Shown here: in pieces, positions 45,328-54,684 of the stretch | Position numbering within the stretch: position 1 is the first letter of the stretch | Layout of the letters: each line of letters begins with the position of its first letter | Assembly (NCBI RefSeq): GCF_009720385.1 | Contig: NZ_ML769303.1 | Span: 335,979 to 399,978 of the forward strand | DNA: 64,000 bases | Origin: Catellatospora vulcania | Lineage (GTDB): Bacteria > Actinomycetota > Actinomycetes > Mycobacteriales > Micromonosporaceae | Direction: 5' to 3' | Program-made: the position numbers and the translations under genes | Notes under the pieces: model-generated | Told to the model about the DNA's origin: nothing | What the model saw: the letters and a program-made list of their open reading frames with translations, nothing else | Databases searched by the model: none

Positions 45328-47802
45328 TTGACCAGCACGATAATGAGCAGCTCAGCCACACTGGCAACGGATCAGGCAGGTGCCGCGGCGCCGCTGGAGG
45401 GGTTGCTCGCCGAGGCGGCCCACGGGCTGCCCGATGTGGACCACACCGCGGTGCTGACCCCCGTGGTGGCCGGCGTCTGGCCCGGGGCGACCGAAGCCGA
45501 CCTGCGGCTGCGCGCCATCGAGACGGCCGCCGCCCTGGTGGCACAGGAGCCGTCGTACAGCCGCCTCGCGGCGCGCCTGCTCACGGTGCACATCGCCGCG
45601 GAGGCGGCCACCCAGGGCGTGACCGGCTTCCCGAGCTCGGTGCGCGCCGCGCACGCGGCCGGGCTGCTCGCCGACGACCTGGCCGCGTTCGTCGCCGCGC
45701 ACGCCGACGAGCTGGCCGTGCTCGTCGACCCGGCCGCCGACGACCGCTTCGAGTACTTCGGCCTGCGCACCGTGTACGACCGCTACCTGCTGCGGCACCC
45801 GGTGACCCGCAAGGTGCTGGAGACGCCCCAGCACTTCCTGCTGCGGGTGGCCTGCGGCCTGATGGGCGAGGTCGGCGAGGCGGGCACGGCCGGACGGCGG
45901 CTGCCCGGCAGCACCGCCGAGGTGGCCCGGCTGTACGCCATCCTCAGCCGCCTGGCCTACCTGCCCAGCTCGCCTACGCTGTTCAACGCCGGAGCCCGCC
46001 GACCGCAGCTGAGCAGCTGCTTCCTGCTCGACTCGCCGCGCGACGAGCTGGAGTCGATCTACGAGCGCTACGGCCAGATTGCGCGCCTGTCCAAGTACGC
46101 CGGGGGCATCGGGGTGGCCTGGAGCCGGATCCGGTCCCGGGGGTCGCTGATCCGCGGCACCAACGGGCTGTCCAACGGCATCGTGCCGTGGCTGCGCACG
46201 CTCGACTCCAGCGTCGCCGCCGTCAACCAGGGCGGCCGGCGTAAGGGGGCTGCCTGCGTCTACCTGGAGACCTGGCACGCCGACCTGGACGAGTTCCTGC
46301 AGCTGCGCGACTCCACCGGTGAGGAGAGCCGCCGCACCCACAACCTGCACCTGGCCAACTGGGTGCCGGACGAGTTCATGCGCCGCGTCGAGGCCGACGC
46401 GAGCTGGTCGCTGTTCGACCCGAAGGACGTGCCCGAGCTGGTCGACCTGTGGGGCGAGGAGTTCGACACGGCGTACCGGGCCGCCGAGGCCGCCGGGCGC
46501 GCGGTGCGCACGCTGCCCGCCCGGGAGCTGTACGGCCGGATGATGCGCACCCTGGCGCAGACCGGCAACGGCTGGATGACGTTCAAGGACGCCGCCAACC
46601 GCGCCTGCAACCAGACCGCGGTCGCCGGCAACACCGTGCACCTGTCCAACCTGTGCACCGAGATCCTGGAGGTGACCAGCGACGGCGAGACCGCGGTGTG
46701 CAACCTCGGCTCGGTCAACCTGGCCGCCCACCTCGGCGCCGACGGCGTCGACTGGGACGCCCTGCGCGAGACCGTGCGCACCGCGGTACGCGTGCTCGAC
46801 CGCACCATCGACCTGTCCTACTACCCGACCGGCGAGGCAGCCGGGGCCAACAACCGGTGGCGGCCGATCGGCCTGGGCGTGATGGGCCTGGCCGACGTCT
46901 TCGCCACGCTGCGGCTGGACTTCGACTCGCCCGAGGCGCTGGCGCTGTCCACCCGCATCGCCGAGGAGATCGCGCTCGCGGCCTACGACACCAGCGCCGA
47001 CCTGGCCGCCGAGCTGGGCGTGCACCCGTCGTACGCGGACACCCGCGCCGCCCGCGGCGTGCTGCACCCCGACCACTACCCGGACGCGTCCCGCACCCGC
47101 CCGTGGGCCTGGGACGAGCTGGCCGCCAAGGTCGCCCGCACCGGCCTGCGCAATTCGCTCCTGATCGCGATCGCGCCCACGGCCACCATCGCCTCGATCG
47201 CCGGCTGCGCCGAGTGCATCGAACCCCCGGTCGCCAACGTCTTCAAGCGCGAAACCCTGTCCGGCGAGTTCCTCCAGGTCAACCGCTACCTCGTCGACGA
47301 ACTCAAGGCCCGCGGCCTCTGGACGCCGCAGTTGCGCGAGCGCATCCTCGCCGCCGAGGGCTCCGTCGCGGGCATCACCGAGATCCCGGCCGAGCTGCGC
47401 ACCCGCTTCCGCACCGCCTGGGAGCTCCCGCAGCGGGCCCTGATCGACCTCGCCGCCGCCCGCACCCCCTACATCGACCAGTCCCAGTCCCTGAACCTCT
47501 TCATGGCGTCCCCCGACATCGGCAAACTCTCCTCCATGTACGCCTACGCCTGGCGAAAAGGCCTGAAAACCACCTACTACCTCCGCTCCCGCCCCGCCAC
47601 CGCCATCACCCAGACGACCGTAAGGAAGGGCACCTTCACATCGGTTTCCGTAGAGGAAGGGCACCTTCTTAACGCCTCACTCGGGGTGGCCGCGCCGGTT
47701 GCGGCCGGGGTCGGCGGTCTGCCTGCGCAGCCGCTGCGCACCGCGGCGAGCCTGATCGACCTGAACCTGGAAAACCCCGAGATCTGCGAGGCCTGCCAGT
47801 GA
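45328..47802 (+). CDS. nrdA: Ribonucleoside-diphosphate reductase, alpha subunit (class I)
   Basis: 824 residues. Active-site cysteines are visible in QLSSCFLLDSP, SNLCTEILEV (with the N-x-C-x-E triad) and in the C-terminal shuttle pair CEACQ. GTNGLSNGIVPWLRTLDSS, LAQTGNGWMTFKDAANRAC, APTATIASIAGCAECIEPP and YAWRKGLKTTYYLRSRPA are class I marks. TTG 45328 follows GAGGGAG with eight bases between; ATG 45343 is possible. The open frame running back to 45040 crosses the riboswitch and is not used. A C-type repeat is inserted in frame just before the C-terminal tail. Confidence 0.93.
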   Translation: MTSTIMSSSATLATDQAGAAAPLEGLLAEAAHGLPDVDHTAVLTPVVAGVWPGATEADLRLRAIETAAALVAQEPSYSRLAARLLTVHIAAEAATQGVTGFPSSVRAAHAAGLLADDLAAFVAAHADELAVLVDPAADDRFEYFGLRTVYDRYLLRHPVTRKVLETPQHFLLRVACGLMGEVGEAGTAGRRLPGSTAEVARLYAILSRLAYLPSSPTLFNAGARRPQLSSCFLLDSPRDELESIYERYGQIARLSKYAGGIGVAWSRIRSRGSLIRGTNGLSNGIVPWLRTLDSSVAAVNQGGRRKGAACVYLETWHADLDEFLQLRDSTGEESRRTHNLHLANWVPDEFMRRVEADASWSLFDPKDVPELVDLWGEEFDTAYRAAEAAGRAVRTLPARELYGRMMRTLAQTGNGWMTFKDAANRACNQTAVAGNTVHLSNLCTEILEVTSDGETAVCNLGSVNLAAHLGADGVDWDALRETVRTAVRVLDRTIDLSYYPTGEAAGANNRWRPIGLGVMGLADVFATLRLDFDSPEALALSTRIAEEIALAAYDTSADLAAELGVHPSYADTRAARGVLHPDHYPDASRTRPWAWDELAAKVARTGLRNSLLIAIAPTATIASIAGCAECIEPPVANVFKRETLSGEFLQVNRYLVDELKARGLWTPQLRERILAAEGSVAGITEIPAELRTRFRTAWELPQRALIDLAAARTPYIDQSQSLNLFMASPDIGKLSSMYAYAWRKGLKTTYYLRSRPATAITQTTVRKGTFTSVSVEEGHLLNASLGVAAPVAAGVGGLPAQPLRTAASLIDLNLENPEICEACQ
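47621..47675. repeat. C-type composite repeat inside the nrdA coding sequence
   Basis: Two arm copies, TAAGGAAGGGCACCTTCACA at 47621 and GAGGAAGGGCACCTTCTTAA at 47653, read in frame as RKGTFTSVSVEEGHLLNA. 47622-47675 matches 39051-39104 at 49 of 54 positions. The right-hand arm that would complete the hairpin is absent, and the TAG of the 39051 copy is replaced, so the frame stays open. Confidence 0.85.
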
Positions 47803-48815
47803 CCACGGACACCAAGAAGATGCTGCTCGACCCGGGCCTGGACCTGACCCTGCGGCCGATGCGCTACCCGGACTACTACGAGCGCTACCGCGCGGCGATC
47901 CGCAACACCTGGACGGTGGAGGAGGTGGACCTCGGCAGCGACCTGGCCGACCTGGCCTCACTCAGCGACGGCGAGCGGCACCTGGTGAACCGCCTGGTCG
48001 CATTCTTCGCCACCGGCGACACCATCGTCGCCAACAACCTGGTGCTGAACCTGTACCGGCACATCAACGCCCCCGAGGCCAGGCTCTACCTGAGCCGGCA
48101 GCTGTTCGAGGAGGCGGTGCACGTCCAGTTCTACCTGACCCTGCTGGACACGTACCTGCCCGACGACGCCGAGCGGGCCGCCGCGTTCGACGCGGTGGAG
48201 AACATCCCGTCGATCGCCCGCAAGGCCCGGTTCTGCTTCGAGTGGATCGACTCGGTCTTCGACCTGCCCGAGCTGGCCACCGCCGACGACCGGCGGCGCT
48301 TCCTGCTGAACCTGATCTGCTTCGCGGCCTGCATCGAGGGCCTGTTCTTCTACGGCGCCTTCGCGTACGTCTACTGGCTGCGCTCGCGCGGCCTGCTGGA
48401 CGGGCTGGCCGCGGGCACCAACTGGGTGTTCCGCGACGAGTCCATGCACATGGACTTCGCCTTCGCCGTGGTCGACACGGTCCGCGCCGAGGAGCCGGAC
48501 CTGTTCGACGACGAGCTGGGCAAGGCGGTGACCCGGATGCTGGAGGACGCGGTCGACGCCGAGCTGGCCTTCGCCGAGGACCTGTGCGGCGCGGGCCTGC
48601 CCGGCATGACCCTGGCCGACATGCGGGAGTACCTGCAGTACGTCGCCGATCAGCGGCTGGCCCGGCTGGGCCTGCCGGCCCGGTTCGGTTCGAGCAACCC
48701 GTTCCCGTTCATGGCCCTGCAGGACGTGCAGGAGCTGGCGAACTTCTTCGAGCGCCGGGTCACCGCCTACCAGGTGGCGGTCCCCGGCACGGTCAGCCTC
48801 GACGAGGACTTCTGA
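47799..48815 (+). CDS. nrdB: Ribonucleoside-diphosphate reductase, beta subunit (class I)
   Basis: 338 residues. The dimetal ligands are in FATGDTIVANNL (Asp), FEEAVHVQFY (Glu and His), CIEGLFFYGAF (Glu) and RDESMHMDFA (Glu and His). The Tyr four residues after the first His, in HVQFY, is at the radical position, so it is a tyrosyl-radical type. The C-terminal acidic end SLDEDF is the usual alpha-subunit contact. The start overlaps the nrdA stop. Confidence 0.95.
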   Translation: MTTDTKKMLLDPGLDLTLRPMRYPDYYERYRAAIRNTWTVEEVDLGSDLADLASLSDGERHLVNRLVAFFATGDTIVANNLVLNLYRHINAPEARLYLSRQLFEEAVHVQFYLTLLDTYLPDDAERAAAFDAVENIPSIARKARFCFEWIDSVFDLPELATADDRRRFLLNLICFAACIEGLFFYGAFAYVYWLRSRGLLDGLAAGTNWVFRDESMHMDFAFAVVDTVRAEEPDLFDDELGKAVTRMLEDAVDAELAFAEDLCGAGLPGMTLADMREYLQYVADQRLARLGLPARFGSSNPFPFMALQDVQELANFFERRVTAYQVAVPGTVSLDEDF

Positions 48816-48818
48816 CCC

Positions 48819-49541
48819 TCAGTTTCCGGCCAGGATGGCGGAGAAGCGTTTCTCGGCGAGGTCGAACTGGGCGAAGATGTGCGCCTTGACCTCGCCGAGA
48901 AGCGGCGTGTCCGGCCGGGCCACCAGCTCCCGCAGCAGCGGCACCAGGGGCTGGTACTTGGTCGCGGCGCGCAGCACCTTCGGGCCGATGGTGTGGATGA
49001 CGCCGACCCCGTTGTCGGTGAAGTCGGAGACCTTGATGATCCGCGCCCACGGGTCCACGTCCAGCGACTCCACGACGTGCTCGCGATACTGCTCGTCCTT
49101 GTCGCGGTCGAGGTCGTACTCCGGGTTGGTGACCGCGTTGACCAGCTGCGCGACGCGGGGGCCGAAGCGCTCGGCGAGCACGGCCAGGGCCTGCTCGCGC
49201 GGCGGGGGACCGCCGCGGTGGGCCTGGCCGACGATGCCCCACGGCTGGTCCTCGACCGAGTCGTGCAGCAGGGCGGCGACGAGCACGTCCCGGTCGGTGA
49301 TCCGGTAGTAGGTGATGATCCGGATGGTGACGCGCAGCAGGTGGTTGAGGTACGGCTCGCGAACCCGGCGCTGCTCGGCGTGCAGCCGGGCGGCGAGTTC
49401 CAGCGCCTCGGTGAGCACGGCCTGATCGGATTCGGACAGGCGCTGGATCTCCAGGGCGAACCGGTCACGCAGGCCCTGCTCGCCGAGCACCTCCGTGATG
49501 GCGTGCAGGGGCATGGTCATGAGGTATGCCGGGGCGTCCAT
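48819..49541 (-). CDS. HD-domain hydrolase, SpoT/MESH1-like
   Basis: 240 residues. The HD motif is in PYLNHLLRVTIRI and VAALLHDSVEDQPWG, with the later metal/substrate part ARIIKVSDFTDNG, as in the ppGpp hydrolase half of RelA/SpoT. No synthetase, TGS or ACT domain is present. Hydrolysis of (p)ppGpp or a similar nucleotide is plausible but not shown. TATAAA lies seven bases before ATG 49541, pointing to a leaderless transcript. Confidence 0.82.
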   Translation of the reverse strand: MDAPAYLMTMPLHAITEVLGEQGLRDRFALEIQRLSESDQAVLTEALELAARLHAEQRRVREPYLNHLLRVTIRIITYYRITDRDVLVAALLHDSVEDQPWGIVGQAHRGGPPPREQALAVLAERFGPRVAQLVNAVTNPEYDLDRDKDEQYREHVVESLDVDPWARIIKVSDFTDNGVGVIHTIGPKVLRAATKYQPLVPLLRELVARPDTPLLGEVKAHIFAQFDLAEKRFSAILAGN

Positions 49542-49659
49542 GCCGCCGTTTATATCGGATCAACGCCGCCCGCGCGCTCCCTCCGATCCGGACCGAGGTG
49601 CGCACCGTGCCCCAGTGTCGTTCTTTCGACAGGGGCACGGCGCGCGCCGGATCCGGCGG

Positions 49660-50553
49660 TCAGCGGGGGATCTTGGTGCGGTTGCGGTCGGCCAGCGCCC
49701 TGGCCAGGCTGAACGGCGGGTTCACCGGGACAGCCGGCGGGTCGACGGTGGTGCGGGGGCCGGGGATGACGGTCGCCACCGGTGGGCGGTGCCGGGCCCG
49801 GCCCGCGTCCGCGCCGTCGAACTCCTCCTGCGTCATGGCCTGCAGGGCGTTGAACATCACACCGATCAGGCACAGCGCCGACAGCAGCACGATCGGCACG
49901 ATGAGCACGAACGGGCTGAGCCCTTCGACCTGGCCGGTGCCGCCGGTGTCCAGGGTGATCCGGATCGCGGCCATCGCGGTGTAGTGCATGCCGCACACCG
50001 CCACGCCCATCACGGCCGCGGCGGCGATGATGGAGCGCATGCCGGAGACGGTCACGGTGAACCACAGCGCGACGGTCGCGGCCACCACGGCGATCAGCAC
50101 GGATGCGCCCACCAGGCCGAGGTCGTAGCTGACCTGCCCGGCGACCCGCATCGCGGCCATGCCGCTGTAGTGCATCGCGACGACGCCGAGGCCGGTGAAC
50201 CCGCCGCCGGCCACGATCCGCATCGCGGAACGGCGGCCCTGGCCCGCGATGAACAGGCCGATGCCGACGGTGACGACGGCCAGCGCGAAGCTGATGAAGG
50301 TGACGACCGGGTCGTAGCGGACCGGGCTGGCCGGCACGTCGAAGCCGATCATCGCCATGAAGTGCATGAGCCAGATGCCGGTGCCGCCGATGGACAGCGA
50401 GGCGATGACCAGCCAGCGGGCCCGCCGGCCGGCGGTGGGCGCACGGCGGGCGCGGGCCGTGCACACCAGGCCGAGCAGCGAGCCGATGAAGGCCATCAGG
50501 TACGCGGTCACCGGATTGAACCAGCCGTACGCGAAATGGTGCACTTCTGCCAT
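49660..50553 (-). CDS. MHYT-domain integral membrane protein
   Basis: 297 residues with about seven membrane segments. Three MHYT-type motifs are visible: LMHFMAMIGF, AMHYSGMAAM and GMHYTAMAAI. The His and Met residues face outward and are thought to bind copper and sense oxygen, CO or NO. A 70-residue Pro/Arg-rich cytoplasmic tail follows, but no GGDEF or EAL domain. GGAGG precedes ATG. Its signalling partner is unknown. Confidence 0.92.
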   Translation of the reverse strand: MAEVHHFAYGWFNPVTAYLMAFIGSLLGLVCTARARRAPTAGRRARWLVIASLSIGGTGIWLMHFMAMIGFDVPASPVRYDPVVTFISFALAVVTVGIGLFIAGQGRRSAMRIVAGGGFTGLGVVAMHYSGMAAMRVAGQVSYDLGLVGASVLIAVVAATVALWFTVTVSGMRSIIAAAAVMGVAVCGMHYTAMAAIRITLDTGGTGQVEGLSPFVLIVPIVLLSALCLIGVMFNALQAMTQEEFDGADAGRARHRPPVATVIPGPRTTVDPPAVPVNPPFSLARALADRNRTKIPR

Positions 50554-50676
50554 GGGAGCGCCTCCGGGATGGATGGGAGGTTGTCATTGCGCCATGAATG
50601 AGGCTCACTCAATCGCACAGCGTGTCCGTGTCCGCACTGTCGATCACCGCTGGCGGGGGCCGGGTAGCGTCAGGGC

Positions 50677-51312
50677 ATGGCAGGCACGAGTGCGTCGGTG
50701 GTCGCCCTGGTCGGCATCGACGGCTCGGGCAAGACCACCCAGGCGATACGGCTGGCCGCGGCACTGTGCGCGGCCGGGGTCACCGCCCGTTACGGCCGCA
50801 ACGCGGGCGGCCGGCACTTCCTGGGGCGGGTCGCCCGCAAGGTGGGCCGCGACGACGCGGTCTCCCTGCTCGGGCGCCGGGGCCTGCTCACCGTCGAGGC
50901 CGTGCTGCGCTGGCTGGCCATCGCCCGCTCACTGCTGACGGCGCGGCTGACCGGTTCGACGGCGGTGATGGACCGGTACACCCCCTGCCAGCTGGTCAGC
51001 ATTCGGGCACATGAGGGCGGCGAGTGGCTGACGCGGACGGTACGCGCGGCGTATGCCCCTTTCCCTCGACCGGCTGTCATCATCTTTCTCGACGTCCCGC
51101 CCGAGGTGGCTTATCACCGGGTGGAGCAGCGTGGCGACGACCACGAGGACATCGAATATCTGAACGCGAGCTACGCGGCCTACAAAGACGTACTGTCGGA
51201 TGCGGTACACGTCGACGGCAGTGGTGATCCCGACGCGGTCGCCCAAGCCGTCTGGGCGGTCGTTTGGCCGGTCGTCAAACGGGGTTTGGCAGTTGACGCG
51301 GGGCTGTCATGA
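50677..51312 (+). CDS. Thymidylate kinase-like P-loop protein
   Basis: 211 residues. The P-loop is VGIDGSGKTTQAIRLA, the DR-type motif VMDRYTPCQLVSIRA, then IIFLDVPPEVAYHRVEQRGDDHE. These match the dTMP kinase fold. The lid region is divergent, so the true substrate may differ; a housekeeping tmk is probably elsewhere. TAGCGT stands six bases before ATG with no ribosome site. Confidence 0.8.
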   Translation: MAGTSASVVALVGIDGSGKTTQAIRLAAALCAAGVTARYGRNAGGRHFLGRVARKVGRDDAVSLLGRRGLLTVEAVLRWLAIARSLLTARLTGSTAVMDRYTPCQLVSIRAHEGGEWLTRTVRAAYAPFPRPAVIIFLDVPPEVAYHRVEQRGDDHEDIEYLNASYAAYKDVLSDAVHVDGSGDPDAVAQAVWAVVWPVVKRGLAVDAGLS

Positions 51313-51327
51313 AAGTAAGTTTCAAAC

Positions 51328-52275
51328 GTGGCGAAGAAGTCGAAAGTTTCCGAGGAGAATGACGGTGCGGCGCGCGCCGGTCAGGAACCTGTCGGGCTGA
51401 TCGTTCAGATCAATGGTCTGCTGCCCGCGCTCTCCCCGGCCGAACAGCGCGTGGCACGGCTCGTGCTCGCCGATCCGGCCGCCTCGGCCCGCCGCACCAT
51501 CACGGACCTGTCCGCCGCCGCGGAGACCTCCGAGGCGACGGTCATCCGCTTCTGCCGGTCCATCGGCATGTCGGGCTACCCGCAGCTGCGCATCCGGCTC
51601 GCCGCCGAGGCCGCACGCCGGGTCGAGCCGACCGACTCGCGGGTGGTCGGCGGGGACATCCCGCCCGGCGCCGACATGGCCCAGATCATCGCCACCATCG
51701 CCTTCAACGACGCCCGTGCCGTCGAGGAGACCGCCGAGCAGCTCGACCCCGAGGTCTGCGACAAGATCGTGGACCTGCTGGTGAAGGCGTCCCGGGTCGA
51801 GGTCTTCGGCGCGGGTGCGAGCGGCTTCGTCGCCGCCGACTTCCAGGCCAAGCTGCACCGCATAGGCCGCATCGCGTACTACTGGCCGGACCTGCACACC
51901 TCGCTCACCTCCGCGGCCCTGCTCGGCCCCGGTGACGTGGCGCTGGGCATCTCGCACACCGGCACCACCGCCGACACCATCGACGTGCTGGAGCGGGCCA
52001 AGGCGGCGGGCGCGCTGACCGTCGCGCTGACCAACTTCCCCCGCTCGCCGATCTGCGACGTCGCCGACTTCGTGCTGACCACCGCGGCCCGCGAGACGAC
52101 CTACCGGTCCGGCGCGATGGCCAGCCGGCTCGCCCAGCTCACGGTGGTGGACTGCCTGTTCGTCGGGGTGGCCGCCCGCACCCGCAGCAAGGCCCGCAAG
52201 GCGCTGGAGGTCACCGCCGAGGCGGTGCGCGGACGTCGCGTCAGCACTGCCCGGCGCCGGTCCGGCGATGCCTGA
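51328..52275 (+). CDS. MurR/RpiR-family regulator (HTH plus SIS domain)
   Basis: 315 residues. An N-terminal HTH_6 (LSPAEQRVARLVLADPAASA, SEATVIRFCRSIGMSGYPQL) is followed by a SIS sugar-phosphate-binding domain (RVEVFGAGASGFVAADFQAK, VALGISHTGTTADTIDVLER). It overlaps murQ by eight bases, so MurNAc-6-phosphate is the likely signal. TAAGTT lies six bases before the GTG start, suggesting a leaderless transcript. Confidence 0.92.
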   Translation: MAKKSKVSEENDGAARAGQEPVGLIVQINGLLPALSPAEQRVARLVLADPAASARRTITDLSAAAETSEATVIRFCRSIGMSGYPQLRIRLAAEAARRVEPTDSRVVGGDIPPGADMAQIIATIAFNDARAVEETAEQLDPEVCDKIVDLLVKASRVEVFGAGASGFVAADFQAKLHRIGRIAYYWPDLHTSLTSAALLGPGDVALGISHTGTTADTIDVLERAKAAGALTVALTNFPRSPICDVADFVLTTAARETTYRSGAMASRLAQLTVVDCLFVGVAARTRSKARKALEVTAEAVRGRRVSTARRRSGDA

Positions 52276-53194
52276 GCTGCCCACCGGTTCCCTCCCGGTC
52301 CGTGTCCACGCCCCCACCGAGCAGCGGTATGCCCCCAGCGCCGAACTCGACCTGCTGGGCACCCGCCAGATCCTGCAAGTGATCAACGAGGCTGACCGCA
52401 CCGTCGCCGGTGCGGTCGGCGCGGTGCTGGACCCGCTGGCCGTGGTGGTCGAGGACGCCGTCGCGGCGCTGCAGCGGGGCAACCGCGTGCACTACGTGGG
52501 CGCGGGCACCTCCGGCCGGCTCGGCGTGCTCGACGCCGCCGAACTGCCGCCGACCTTCAACGCCCCGCGGAGCTGGTTCTGCGCCCACATCGCCGGCGGT
52601 CCGGGCGCGCTGCTGGCGGCGGTCGAGGACGCGGAGGACGACACGGCGGGCGGGGCCGACGAGCTGGCCCGGTGCGCCCGCACCGGGGACGTGGTCGTGG
52701 GCATCGCCGCCAGCGGCCGCACGCCGTACGTGCTCGGCGCGCTGCGTGCCGCCGGGGAGCTGGGCTGCCGGACCGCGCTCATCGCGGCCGACCCGCACGC
52801 GTCCGCCGCGGCCTGGGTGGATGTCTTCATCGGCGTCGACACCGGCCCCGAGGTGATCACCGGGTCCACCCGGATGAAGGCCGCCACCGCGCAGAAGTTG
52901 CTGCTCAACGCGTTCTCCAGTGCGGTGATGGTGCGCCTGGGACGGGTGTTCTCCAACTTCATGATCGACATGGTGCCGACCAACGCGAAGCTGCGCGGCC
53001 GCATGCTGAACATCCTCGTCGAGGCGACCGGCCACGACGAGGAGGACTGCCGCCGCACCCTGGACGCGGCCGGCGGCGACCTGCGGGCGGCGCTGGTCGC
53101 CCTGCTGGCCGGCCGCGAGGTGGCCGCCGCCCGTGGCGCCCTTGCCGGCCACGGCAACCGCGTCCGCGACGCCGTCGCCGCCCTCACCGACTGA
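52268..53194 (+). CDS. murQ: N-acetylmuramic acid 6-phosphate etherase
   Basis: 308 residues. Diagnostic motifs are VHYVGAGTSGRLGVLDAAEL, GIAASGRTPYVLGALRAA and ITGSTRMKAATAQKLLLNAF. It splits the lactyl ether of MurNAc-6-phosphate to give GlcNAc-6-phosphate in wall recycling. ATG overlaps the regulator's end. No MurNAc transporter or kinase is adjacent. Confidence 0.95.
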   Translation: MPELPTGSLPVRVHAPTEQRYAPSAELDLLGTRQILQVINEADRTVAGAVGAVLDPLAVVVEDAVAALQRGNRVHYVGAGTSGRLGVLDAAELPPTFNAPRSWFCAHIAGGPGALLAAVEDAEDDTAGGADELARCARTGDVVVGIAASGRTPYVLGALRAAGELGCRTALIAADPHASAAAWVDVFIGVDTGPEVITGSTRMKAATAQKLLLNAFSSAVMVRLGRVFSNFMIDMVPTNAKLRGRMLNILVEATGHDEEDCRRTLDAAGGDLRAALVALLAGREVAAARGALAGHGNRVRDAVAALTD

Positions 53195-53668
53195 CCGGCG
53201 CCCGAGCGAACCGGAGTCGATCGCTGTTTCGGGTCGAAACATGCGTCCGGGCCCCAGATCATTTCCTGGAACAGGAGCACGGACTCGAAAGCCGGACCCC
53301 ATTCGCGGGGACTTCATGGCCGAATGGGTGTGCTTTCCACTCGATGGGGTATGCGGGTCCTGCGTCCGGGTGGGCAGGTGTGGAACCGTGCAATAGCGCG
53401 CGGGCTCGGACGTCACAAGAAATGGCGACGCAGGTCACAGCGTTGTAGTGAGGTGGATCGCTGTACCCTGTGGAGCTCCGTGGTGTCATAAATAGGGCAT
53501 TGCGGACCGGTCGGCTAGCTTCCAGCGAGTCGGCAAGCCGGTATCAGCGAGTTCACAGCTTTTCGTGACAGTTTCGATGGGCAACGCGGAATCATCTCCG
53601 GGCGTCATCTGTTGTGAAGGTGTCAGTACCGCAAGGCCCTGCGGCGATTACGTGGGAGGGACCCGAAC
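53195..53668. other. Gene-free region upstream of the sigma factor gene
   Basis: It holds a decayed A-type repeat (GATCGCTGTTTC at about 53219-53230 without its right arm) and the promoter described next. Open frames here show no family match or ribosome site. Confidence 0.6.
53588..53613 (+). promoter_or_regulatory. SigR/SigH-type promoter upstream of the group 2 sigma gene
   Basis: GGAAT at 53588-53592, exactly 18 bp, then GTT at 53611-53613, which is the GGAAT-N18-GTT pattern of SigR/SigH thiol-stress sigma factors. It is about 55 bp before the GTG start of the gene downstream. Confidence 0.6.
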
Positions 53669-54610
53669 GTGGAGAACATGACCATGCTGCGCACCGACCA
53701 GGTGGCTGAGGAGCGAGACCTCGTCGGTGTATATCTGCACGAGATCTCGCGTACTCCGCTGCTTGACGCGGCGCAGGAGGTCGACCTCTCGAAGGCGATC
53801 GAGGCAGGACTATATGCTGAGCATCTGCTGGAGGCCGACAAGCTCAAGCGCGGGCTGAAGCGCGACGAGCTGGAGAAGCTGGTTGCCGACGGCAGCCACG
53901 CCAAGGACCTGTTCATCCGCGCGAACCTGCGCCTGGTGGTCTCGATCGCGCGTCGTTACGTGCGCTCGGGCATGCCCATGCTGGACCTGATCCAGGAGGG
54001 CAACACCGGCCTGGTCCGGGCCGTCGAGAAGTTCGACTACGTGAAGGGCTACAAGTTCTCCACGTACGCGACCTGGTGGATCCGGCAGGCGATCAGCCGT
54101 GCCATCGCCCAGCAGGAGCGCACCGTGCGGCTGCCCGTCCACCTGGTCGAGGACGTCAACCGGATGCGCAACGTGACCCGTCAGCTCACCCGTGAGCTGG
54201 GCAGCGACCCTGAGCCGGACCAGATCGCGGCCGCCCTCGGCGTGACCGTGGAGCGGGTGACCGAGCTGATCCGCTGGTCGCAGGACACCGTCTCGCTCGA
54301 CACGCCCGTGGGCGACGACGGCGACACCAACCTGGGTGACCTGGTCGCCGACCGTGACACGCCCAGCCCGGAGGAGATCGTCCTCTCGGCGCTGGAGCGC
54401 CAGCGGATCGAGGGCCTGCTCAACCACCTCGACGACCGTTCCGCCGGCATCATGCGCGCGCGGTACGGCCTGGAGGACGGTCGCGAGCACTCGCTGACCG
54501 AGGTGGCGTCGCGGTTCTCGCTGTCCCGCGAGCGCATCCGCCAGCTGGAGATCCAGGCGCTGGGCCGGCTGCGCGAGCTGGCCCGCGCGGAGGGCCTGCA
54601 GTCCGTCTGA
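53669..54610 (+). CDS. Group 2 sigma-70 factor (SigB/HrdD-like)
   Basis: 313 residues. Region 1.2 is [19 protein letters not shown]; region 2 has [20 protein letters not shown] and [20 protein letters not shown]; region 3 has [16 protein letters not shown]; region 4 has [20 protein letters not shown]. It lacks the long N-terminal part of a primary sigma. GGGAGGGAC precedes the GTG. The upstream SigR/SigH-type promoter fits a stress-induced sigma cascade. Confidence 0.93.
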   Translation: MENMTMLRTDQVAEERDLVGVYLHEISRTPLLDAAQEVDLSKAIEAGLYAEHLLEADKLKRGLKRDELEKLVADGSHAKDLFIRANLRLVVSIARRYVRSGMPMLDLIQEGNTGLVRAVEKFDYVKGYKFSTYATWWIRQAISRAIAQQERTVRLPVHLVEDVNRMRNVTRQLTRELGSDPEPDQIAAALGVTVERVTELIRWSQDTVSLDTPVGDDGDTNLGDLVADRDTPSPEEIVLSALERQRIEGLLNHLDDRSAGIMRARYGLEDGREHSLTEVASRFSLSRERIRQLEIQALGRLRELARAEGLQSV

Positions 54611-54636
54611 CCGAACCCTCTCCCTACTGACGCAGA

Positions 54637-54665
54637 AAGCCCTCTCCCGATGCGGGAGAGGGCTT
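54637..54665 (+). terminator. Rho-independent-like terminator after the sigma gene
   Basis: AAGCCCTCTCCC pairs with GGGAGAGGGCTT over 12 bp around GATGC, followed by CTT. It lies 26 bp after the sigma stop codon and just before the converging NlpC/P60 stop, so it can serve both. Confidence 0.85.
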
Positions 54666-54684
54666 CTTGCCGTGCGGAGCCGGG

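Noticed and set aside
53220-53448. Coding extension past murQ toward the sigma gene
   Set aside because: The open frames here have no motif or ribosome site, and the stretch holds a decayed repeat and promoter instead.
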